From contig SVQJ01000105.1 in the NCBI GenBank assembly GCA_015065395.1, positions 1 to 6,335 on the forward strand: DNA of 6,335 nucleotides, written 5' to 3'. Origin of the DNA: Oscillospiraceae bacterium (lineage in GTDB: Bacteria > Bacillota > Clostridia > Oscillospirales > CAG-272). Position numbers and translations under genes: made by a program. Each line of letters opens with the position of its first letter. Position 1 is the stretch's first letter. The notes under the pieces were generated by a model. That model was not told the origin of the DNA and made no database searches. It worked only from the letters and a program-made list of their open reading frames with translations. Positions 1-4,787 of this stretch are shown one piece after another.

Positions 1-809
1 ATGCCGAAATAGCAGGAGCAGCTATCGTCGTTAAAGGAAAGGTGAACATCATAAAGATCTCCCTTGCCGATATCCCAAAGAACCGGGTCGGTCATATCAG
101 CGCTGAACACAGCGTATCCGCCGGTTGCAAATGCCTGTGCCTCGGCAACCTCATTACCTTCAAAAAGGATCTTTGCGTATACCTTTCCGCACCCTTTCAC
201 CTTAACGGTGAAATGTGCCTTTCCGTTTTTAACGTCGGGGAGGATCTTTACCTTTTCGATATATCCTTCGGGCAGGGCTTCAAGCCACACCGTCTGCCAT
301 ATACCCGTGCATCTGGTATAGAAGCAGCCGTGGTTTTCAAGAATATCGCTCTGCTTTCCCGAGGGCTGGAGCTTGTCCTTCACGTCGTCAAATGCGGTAA
401 CGGTGACGGTGTTTTCACCCTCACACAAAAGAGCCGTTATATCGAAGGAAAAGGGAGTATAGCCGCCCCGATGGTCACCTGCGCGCTTACCGTTTACAAA
501 AACGGTTGCGTGATAGTCAACAGCGCCGAAGTGTATGAGGATCCGTTTCCCCTTAAAGCCTTCGGGAAGAGTGAAGGCGCGTCTGTACCACACTCTTTTC
601 ATAAAATCCGTTTCTTCTATACCGGAAAGAGCAGATTCGGGAACGAAGGGAACGTTTATTTTTCTTGAAAAGCTCTCTATAGGGGTGATATCCTGTATAT
701 CCTCTCCGTCTTTTTCTATTTCAAAATCCCAAACACCGTTCAGGCAAAGCCACGTGCCGTCGCCTCTTTTCAGATAGGGGCGGGGATATTCACAACGGGG
801 TATATTCAT
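1..809 (-). CDS. Glycoside hydrolase family 2 enzyme, N-terminal part (beta-galactosidase/beta-glucuronidase type)
   Basis: Read on the minus strand from ATG at 809-807, 269 codons are open to the window edge, so the gene is cut off on its C-terminal side. The N-terminus (residues 7-29: EYPRP, then LNGVWDF) and the segment around residues 51-127 ([38 protein letters not shown]) are typical of the GH2 sugar-binding jelly-roll domain. A second Ig-like domain follows and ends in YFG, the usual junction to the TIM barrel. The barrel with the two catalytic glutamates is outside the window, so substrate cannot be assigned; family members cleave terminal beta-galactosides, glucuronides or mannosides. 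No signal peptide is visible, suggesting action in the cytoplasm on imported oligosaccharides. The start is fixed by AAGGAG five bases upstream (815-820). It is transcribed divergently from the beta-helix gene, from a near-ideal promoter. Family assignment is secure, exact activity is not. Confidence 0.9.
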   Translation of the reverse strand, partial: MNIPRCEYPRPYLKRGDGTWLCLNGVWDFEIEKDGEDIQDITPIESFSRKINVPFVPESALSGIEETDFMKRVWYRRAFTLPEGFKGKRILIHFGAVDYHATVFVNGKRAGDHRGGYTPFSFDITALLCEGENTVTVTAFDDVKDKLQPSGKQSDILENHGCFYTRCTGIWQTVWLEALPEGYIEKVKILPDVKNGKAHFTVKVKGCGKVYAKILFEGNEVAEAQAFATGGYAVFSADMTDPVLWDIGKGDLYDVHLSFNDDSCSCYFG

Positions 810-841
810 AAATGCTCCTTGGAAATTGGATTATTTCATTT

Positions 842-870
842 ATTATACTAAACCGGCGCGCCCGTGTCAA
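842..870 (-). promoter_or_regulatory. Sigma-A type promoter for the GH2 gene
   Basis: On the minus strand, TTGACA (870-865) and TATAAT (847-842) are separated by exactly 17 bases, a perfect match to the vegetative sigma-70/sigma-A consensus. Transcription would start near 835, leaving a leader of about 26 bases with AAGGAG before the ATG at 809. The spacer contains the 8-base palindrome GGCGCGCC (854-861). A perfect promoter in front of a catabolic gene usually implies control by a repressor, which is inferred here. Confidence 0.87.
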
Positions 871-912
871 TCGGAGAGGTGATTTTTTGATCTACATTCT
901 TAAAAAGAAAAA

Positions 913-950
913 ATGAAAATGATAAAAAATGCTTTTTTATTCCTTTTCAT
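913..950. repeat. AT-rich imperfect inverted repeat between the divergent promoters
   Basis: The arms ATGAAAA (913-919) and TTTTCAT (944-950) flank inner arms ATAAAAAA (922-929) and TTTTTTAT (933-940), with a TGC loop and a small asymmetric bulge. The centre (about 931) is equidistant, near 60 bases, from the -35 hexamers of the two divergent promoters. It could be a shared regulator site or a curved-DNA element. It has no GC-rich stem, so it is unlikely to be a terminator. Confidence 0.5.
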
Positions 951-990
951 GTATGAACGCAAATAGATATGCCCGCATTTCTATAAGCTA

Positions 991-1019
991 TTGAAATTAT
1001 TAACATTTTGTGTTAAAAT
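991..1019 (+). promoter_or_regulatory. Sigma-A type promoter for the three-gene unit
   Basis: TTGAAA (991-996) and TAAAAT (1014-1019) are separated by 17 bases, one mismatch from consensus in each hexamer. The expected start is near 1026, giving a leader of about 28 bases before the ATG at 1054. It faces away from the GH2 promoter and is the only convincing promoter upstream of the 1054-4289 genes. Confidence 0.75.
1000..1016. promoter_or_regulatory. Operator-like inverted repeat overlapping the -10 region
   Basis: TTAACA (1000-1005) and its exact reverse complement TGTTAA (1011-1016) are separated by five bases (TTTTG). The repeat fills most of the promoter spacer and covers the first bases of the -10 box, the position where a repressor dimer would block RNA polymerase. 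No regulator gene lies in the window, so the binding protein is unknown. Six-base AT-rich arms can arise by chance. Confidence 0.4.
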
Positions 1020-1040
1020 CGTATCAGCTTTGTTTTTGGA

Positions 1041-1048
1041 TAAGGAGG
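1041..1048 (+). promoter_or_regulatory. Ribosome binding site deciding the beta-helix start
   Basis: TAAGGAGG lies five bases before the ATG at 1054, a near-perfect Shine-Dalgarno match. It rules out the upstream in-frame TTG at 991, which lies inside the -35 box and has no ribosome binding site. Confidence 0.9.
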
Positions 1049-1053
1049 CGCCC

Positions 1054-2160
1054 ATGACAAACACCTTTGACGTTACCCATTACGGTGCAGTCGGAGACGG
1101 AGAAAGCGATTCGACGGCTGCCTTTCAAAAGGCCATAGATCTTGCAGGCGAGGTGAAGGGCGCGGTTATCGTCCCGCCCGGAACATATCTTTGCTCTGTC
1201 TTGTATATGCGTCCCTCCGTATGTCTTTGCGGCTTTTCGGGCTGGGGATACAGGGAGACCGGCGGCTCTGTTATAAAGCTTCGCGACGGTGACAGCCACG
1301 CGCTCATCGATATGTCAGGTGCATTCGGTGCTCGGATAAGGGATCTTCAGCTTCTGGGGAATCATTGTCTGGGGGAGAATTCCTGCGGCATATATGTGAA
1401 ATGGGAAGATCAGGAAAGCAGGCTTCATGAAGATCCTCTGAGAGAGGACAACTGCCTCCCCGAAAAATGTCAGATCGGATTTCGCGAGGACAGCATCACG
1501 GTGGAAAGCTGTTATATAAAGAATTTCAGCGGCGATGCCATTCATCTTGAGCGGATATGGGGATTCACCGTGAAAGGCTGTATGATGGTGGCCAACAAGA
1601 AAAACGCCATCTATATCAACGGCTGGGACGGATGGATAACCGATTGCATAATGCATACGAACCACGGTGCCGGCATTTATACCGATACCGTGTGCGCTGC
1701 CGTTACTCTGACGGGAAACCGCATAGAGTGGAACCGCAACGGAGGGATCAATCTTGTGAATTCCAGGCTTCTTAATATAACGGGTAATTATTTTGACCGC
1801 TCTTACGGCCCTGCCGTAAGCCTTATGGGACAAAGGGAGGAATGTCACGATATCACCGCCTGCGGAAATATCTTCAACCGAAGCGGCAGATACCGCGAAA
1901 GCTTCAAGGAAAACAAATACGAAAACTGCCATCTTTATTTCCATAATTGCTCAAACCTTGCCGTAACGGGCAACACTTTTATCACGGGAAACGATGATTT
2001 CGGTGATGGGGGCGAGGGTCCTGATTACGGCATCGTTTGCTCTGCTCTCAGCTCCTGCGCTATCACGGGAAACACAATGAAAAGCGGTGCGCTTAAGGAA
2101 GCTTTGGTGGATCTTGGGGGGCACAGGGGACACAATATTATAAAGGACAACACCAAATAA
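1054..2160 (+). CDS. Pectate-lyase-superfamily right-handed beta-helix protein (GH28-related fold)
   Basis: The protein has 368 residues from the ATG with TAAGGAGG upstream. The N-terminus (residues 6-45: DVTHYGAVGDG, a helix with AFQKAI, then IVPPGTYL) is the hallmark capping segment of the pectate lyase 3 / GH28-related family. From about residue 85 to the end it is built of short beta-strand coils with recurring Asn-rich turns (VTLTGNRI, LNITGNYF, LAVTGNTF, CAITGNTM), as in right-handed parallel beta-helices that bind or cleave polysaccharides. Whether it is a lyase, hydrolase or epimerase cannot be told; no diagnostic GH28 catalytic motif was found. There is no signal peptide, unlike many secreted relatives, so it probably acts inside the cell on imported oligosaccharides. 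It is first in a transcript with the phosphodiesterase gene, which starts 39 bases after its stop. The fold call is strong, the function open. Confidence 0.85.
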   Translation: MTNTFDVTHYGAVGDGESDSTAAFQKAIDLAGEVKGAVIVPPGTYLCSVLYMRPSVCLCGFSGWGYRETGGSVIKLRDGDSHALIDMSGAFGARIRDLQLLGNHCLGENSCGIYVKWEDQESRLHEDPLREDNCLPEKCQIGFREDSITVESCYIKNFSGDAIHLERIWGFTVKGCMMVANKKNAIYINGWDGWITDCIMHTNHGAGIYTDTVCAAVTLTGNRIEWNRNGGINLVNSRLLNITGNYFDRSYGPAVSLMGQREECHDITACGNIFNRSGRYRESFKENKYENCHLYFHNCSNLAVTGNTFITGNDDFGDGGEGPDYGIVCSALSSCAITGNTMKSGALKEALVDLGGHRGHNIIKDNTK

Positions 2161-2199
2161 TGGAAAGATCCATGAAAGACTAAATAACGGAGAAGAAAA

Positions 2200-3045
2200 A
2201 TGCTTTATTTTCTCATACCTGCGGGCATACTTCTTGCCTTAATGCTCTTATATATCCTGTCTCTTCGACCGAGGCTCTCCCAAAGAGAGAGGCTTGAACC
2301 GTACAAGGGCCGTTTCATAGCCCACAGAGGCTTTTTTAACAACACGGATACCCCCGAAAACTCCATGGCGGCATTCAGAAGTGCCAAGGAGAGGGGATAC
2401 GGCATCGAGCTTGATGTTCAGATCACTGCCGATGGCAAGCTTTGCGTTTTCCATGACAAGACCCTGAAGCGTATGTGTGGGGCAAAGCGCACTCTTACGA
2501 AGCTTACTTATAAGGAGCTTTTGGAATATCCCCTTCTGGAGACCGGGGAAAGGATCCCTCTTTTTAAGGATGTTCTGGAAATGATAGACGGTGCCGTGCC
2601 CCTGGTGGTTGAAATAAAGGCCAACGGGGAATATATAAGAACTGCCCGTCTAACGGACAAGCTTCTTAGGGATTATGAGGGAGATTTCTGCATAGAGTCC
2701 TTTCATCCCATGGTGCTCAGATGGTTCAAAAAGCACTCGCCCCGAATAATCCGCGGTCAGCTTTCCACGAACCATGTGAAGGATAATAAAAAGGAGCCCC
2801 TTATCGGAAGATTCATCCTTACGAATCTTCTCACGAATTTTATAGCAGCTCCCGATTTCATTGCCTATAACAAGATATACAAGGATCAGTTTTCACTGCG
2901 CCTTTGTAAGAAGCTTTACAAGCCCGCCACCGCTGCGTGGACCGTGCGAAGCAAAGAAGAGCTTGAAGAAGCGCTGGAGTATTTCGATTTCTTTATTTTT
3001 GACAGCTTTGAGCCTGACGGCAAGGCTGAAAACAAAAGAAGCTAA
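2200..3045 (+). CDS. Membrane-anchored glycerophosphodiester phosphodiesterase family protein
   Basis: This 281-residue protein begins with a hydrophobic segment (about residues 2-22, ending in Arg) that should act as an uncleaved N-terminal anchor. The GDPD TIM barrel follows with its signature residues in order: AHRG (His42, Arg43), PENS (Glu53, Asn54), IELDVQ (Glu70, Asp72), FHD (His85) and VEIK (Glu138), then ESFHP and the late AAWTV strand. In the family His42 and His85 are the catalytic pair and Glu70, Asp72 and Glu138 bind the metal; all are present, so the enzyme is probably active. The family hydrolyses glycerophosphodiesters to glycerol-3-phosphate and an alcohol; some members act on lipids or teichoic-acid polymers. 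Which side of the membrane the domain faces is uncertain, since the anchor is followed by positive residues. GGAGAA lies five bases before the ATG. The next gene starts 11 bases after the stop, indicating one transcript. Confidence 0.92.
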   Translation: MLYFLIPAGILLALMLLYILSLRPRLSQRERLEPYKGRFIAHRGFFNNTDTPENSMAAFRSAKERGYGIELDVQITADGKLCVFHDKTLKRMCGAKRTLTKLTYKELLEYPLLETGERIPLFKDVLEMIDGAVPLVVEIKANGEYIRTARLTDKLLRDYEGDFCIESFHPMVLRWFKKHSPRIIRGQLSTNHVKDNKKEPLIGRFILTNLLTNFIAAPDFIAYNKIYKDQFSLRLCKKLYKPATAAWTVRSKEELEEALEYFDFFIFDSFEPDGKAENKRS

Positions 3046-3056
3046 AGGTGAAAACT

Positions 3057-4289
3057 ATGAAAAGAATATATAAAATCATCTCTGCAATGATCGTGGCGGC
3101 AATCTTTCTTTCCTTTGCCGCTCTGTCTGTTACGGCTTTATCCGATGGCTTTGAAAAAGCCATTGAGGGATTCAGTGCCCAGCATTATAATGTCATATCC
3201 CTCAAGGTGGGGCAGATGCACTCTCCACTTGCTTCAACCTGGGTAATGGGCGGAGGAGAGGGCTTTACCAGCGATCCCTCTGTCGTAACCATTGATTCCG
3301 ACGGCGTTGTAACTGCAGTGGGAGAGGGAAGCGCGTATATTTACATAGTTGCCGTTACGGGAATGGACGATATCTATTATTACACCGTAGAAGCGGCAAA
3401 GGATACCGCCACCTTGCCTGACGAGGATAGGGAAGAGGTGAAGGATACTCAGAACAGCACTCAGGACACCCAAAAGGCTCCTTACGTTGATGGAGAGGAT
3501 GAGAATGACGACGAAGAAAGGAACGAGCCGTTCTTCCCCTCCGCCGGCCAAAACGACGAAAACGGTCATGATGACGGAGAGAGCCGCGATGATGCTTATA
3601 ACGATTTTCAAAAGGATTACAACAAGACCAAAAGCTTTGTTTTGATAATGCAGAAGGTCGTGATATGTCTGGTTGCGGCAGTGCTTTGCATCGTTATCTA
3701 TTCTTTGATCACGATGGCAATGCTTTCCGTATCAAGCATGAAGAAAAAAGAGCTCCCTCCCAGAGTTCAGAACGGCAATACCATAACGGCTCTTATCCCA
3801 GATGCAAAATTCTGCCCCAAATGCAATACTGAATTCGGTAATGCGTCATTCTGCCCGAATTGCGGTTCACCCAAAAAGCAAAAGGCCGTATTTAACGTGC
3901 CCATCAAAAGATGCATGACTGCGCAGAAGTTTGAAAAGTATATTAATGCGTGGCTTGCCGAAAATCCCTATATTACCGATTGTAAATTCAGAATAGAAAA
4001 CAGATCGTCACTTTTCAGCCCCTTCGTACAGCTTAAATTCTTTGTGACCAAAGCAAGCGTGGAGTATTCTGTTTCTCCCACACCCGTCCCTCACAGATAC
4101 GGATTTGCGTTCCTGTATAAATTCCGTGTTTTCGGCCCCATAGGCTATAGCGAGGAAAAGCACGTTGCCCGGTGGAATGAGAATAATCCCGATTGCAGCG
4201 TGCTCTATACAAAGGGCGGAAGGATCCAGCATTTCGGCGATCACGGCTTTTATGCCCAGTACTATAATTACGTGTTCTTTAAGAAATGA
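3057..4289 (+). CDS. Big2-domain membrane protein with cytoplasmic zinc ribbon, function unknown
   Basis: The protein has 410 residues. Residues 1-29 look like a signal peptide (KR, a hydrophobic core, then VTALS). Residues 46-113 match a bacterial Ig-like group 2 domain (ISLKVGQ, SDPSVVTIDSDGVVTAVGEGSAYI). A strongly acidic, Asn/Gln-rich linker follows (116-190), then one membrane helix at about 194-223 closed by MKKK. Next comes a four-cysteine zinc ribbon, FCPKC (Cys253, Cys256) and FCPNCGS (Cys266, Cys269), and a C-terminal domain of about 135 residues rich in aromatics that I do not recognise. The predicted topology is Big2 outside, ribbon and C-terminal domain inside. It is last in the transcript, 11 bases after the phosphodiesterase stop. 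ATG 3057 is preferred because AAAGG sits eight bases upstream; an in-frame GTG at 3048 overlaps that site and would add three residues. It may be an envelope sensor or scaffold; that is speculation. Confidence 0.85.
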   Translation: MKRIYKIISAMIVAAIFLSFAALSVTALSDGFEKAIEGFSAQHYNVISLKVGQMHSPLASTWVMGGGEGFTSDPSVVTIDSDGVVTAVGEGSAYIYIVAVTGMDDIYYYTVEAAKDTATLPDEDREEVKDTQNSTQDTQKAPYVDGEDENDDEERNEPFFPSAGQNDENGHDDGESRDDAYNDFQKDYNKTKSFVLIMQKVVICLVAAVLCIVIYSLITMAMLSVSSMKKKELPPRVQNGNTITALIPDAKFCPKCNTEFGNASFCPNCGSPKKQKAVFNVPIKRCMTAQKFEKYINAWLAENPYITDCKFRIENRSSLFSPFVQLKFFVTKASVEYSVSPTPVPHRYGFAFLYKFRVFGPIGYSEEKHVARWNENNPDCSVLYTKGGRIQHFGDHGFYAQYYNYVFFKK

Positions 4290-4304
4290 CGAAAAATTGA
4301 ACTT

Positions 4305-4336
4305 GAGATCCGACGGACCGTCGGATCTCTTTTTTT
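4305..4336 (+). terminator. Rho-independent terminator of the three-gene unit
   Basis: Arms GAGATCCGACGG (4305-4316) and CCGTCGGATCTC (4318-4329) are exact complements around a single base. In practice a stem of about 10-11 pairs with a 3-5 base loop would form, followed by seven T (4330-4336). It begins 15 bases after the stop codon at 4289. Confidence 0.93.
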
Positions 4337-4389
4337 GCAAAAGATAACCGCGCCAAAACGGTTCTTTACGGGTGGATATAGGTTTTTCC

Positions 4390-4413
4390 GTTCTTTCCTT
4401 GAAAGGAAAGAAC
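4390..4413. repeat. Perfect 11-bp hairpin in the left arm of the element
   Basis: GTTCTTTCCTT (4390-4400) and AAGGAAAGAAC (4403-4413) are exact complements around GA. The sequence GGTTCTTT (4360-4367) could pair alternatively with AAAGAACC (4407-4414), giving a possible structural switch. Confidence 0.7.
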
Positions 4414-4458
4414 CAAAGGAACTTTAAGAAGACAACGATAGCGAAAAGGCAAAAAGGC

Positions 4459-4527
4459 CCTAAAAAGAGAGAAAAGCGCAAAAAAATGAGCTCGTTCATT
4501 TTTTTTGCGCTTTTCTCTCTTTTTAGG
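4459..4527. repeat. Long hairpin, arms of about 31 bp
   Basis: The left arm (4459-4489) and right arm (4496-4527) are fully complementary except for one extra T in the T-run of the right arm. The loop is six bases (GCTCGT). The arms read CCTAAAAAGAGAG, AAAAGCGC, an A-run and ATGA. There is no T-tract immediately after the stem, so it is not a conventional terminator. Confidence 0.85.
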
Positions 4528-4531
4528 TTAC

Positions 4532-4573
4532 GGCACCTGCGGTGCCTGAGCCAAAGCAGATTTCTGCTTTGGC
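4532..4573. repeat. Two adjacent short hairpins within the element
   Basis: GGCACC-TGC-GGTGCC (4532-4546) is followed after three bases by GCCAAAGCAGA (4550-4560) and its exact complement TCTGCTTTGGC (4563-4573), separated by TT. With the long hairpin before them they form three arms closed by the pairing of 4446-4458 with 4577-4588. Confidence 0.75.
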
Positions 4574-4628
4574 GACGCCTTTTGCCTTGCAATTCTCAGC
4601 TAAACCCTTATGTAAAGTTTTTTGCTAA

Positions 4629-4646
4629 GCTTTTTTTCAAAAAAGC
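4629..4646. repeat. 8-bp hairpin in the right arm of the element
   Basis: GCTTTTTT (4629-4636) and AAAAAAGC (4639-4646) are exact complements around TC. It mirrors the hairpin at 4390-4413 in position and in the AACTTTA motif on its inner side. Its A-run would read as a weak T-tract only on the minus strand. Confidence 0.65.
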
Positions 4647-4687
4647 GACCGTTTCCTCTTATAAACCGTAATTTGACGCAAAACCAA

Positions 4688-4721
4688 GAAAAAACTGTAA
4701 AAATGCTTTTACAGTTTTTTC
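4688..4721 (-). terminator. Bidirectional intrinsic terminator downstream of the alpha-galactosidase gene
   Basis: GAAAAAACTGTAAAA (4688-4702) and its exact complement (4707-4721) surround a four-base loop. Both strands end in a six-T run, so it could stop transcription either way. It lies 66 bases past the GH36 stop (4788) and is the natural terminator for that minus-strand gene. The 66 bases between (4722-4787) hold nothing recognisable. Confidence 0.82.
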
Positions 4722-4787
4722 TGTAATTAATTCTCGATGATAAAATTTTGTCAGAAATTGCGGTCCATGCACACTGCTTCAAAAGGA

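Larger units (their letters stand above)
4350..4679. repeat. Nested inverted-repeat element, MITE-like or structured, non-coding
   Basis: About 330 bases without a credible gene, built of concentric complementary pairs. The outer ends are GCGCCAAAACGGTT (4350-4363) and the reverse complement of 4664-4679: 13 of 14 left bases match, with one 2-base gap. Inside these each arm holds its own hairpin (4390-4413 and 4629-4646). Next come AACTTTA (4420-4426) and its complement (4613-4619), then AAGGCAAAAAGGC (4446-4458) facing GCCTTTTGCCTT (4577-4588). The last pair encloses three hairpins: 4459-4527, 4532-4546 and 4550-4573. This symmetry suits a non-autonomous mobile element (MITE) or a repeat with cruciform/RNA structure. 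No clean target-site duplication was seen and copy number cannot be judged from one window. It lies between two convergent genes and between their terminators, where an insertion would do little harm. Confidence 0.6.

Noticed and set aside
42..668. Open frame of 208 codons on the plus strand
   Set aside because: It lies antisense to the GH2 gene, whose translation shows clear family motifs; the plus-strand product matches no recognisable family and has no ribosome binding site.
991..1053. Upstream TTG start that would add 21 hydrophobic residues resembling a signal peptide to the beta-helix protein
   Set aside because: The TTG is part of the -35 box, has no ribosome binding site, and the added segment lacks a convincing cleavage site; ATG 1054 has an ideal Shine-Dalgarno.
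810..1053. Catabolite-repression (cre) box
   Set aside because: No stretch matched the TGNAANCGNTNNCA pattern well enough by eye on either strand.
4459..4527. Long hairpin as the terminator of either flanking gene
   Set aside because: There is no T-tract after the stem on either strand, and good terminators already exist nearer each gene at 4305-4336 and 4688-4721.
4446..4588. tRNA gene suggested by the cloverleaf-like layout
   Set aside because: The arm sizes are wrong, with one stem of about 31 bp, and no T-loop, anticodon or acceptor pattern is present.
4372..4671. Small open frames in the intergenic region, 99 codons plus and 194 codons minus overlapping it
   Set aside because: They consist of translated hairpin arms and A/T runs, are Lys/Phe rich, have no ribosome binding sites, and the minus frame overlaps the end of the Big2 protein gene.
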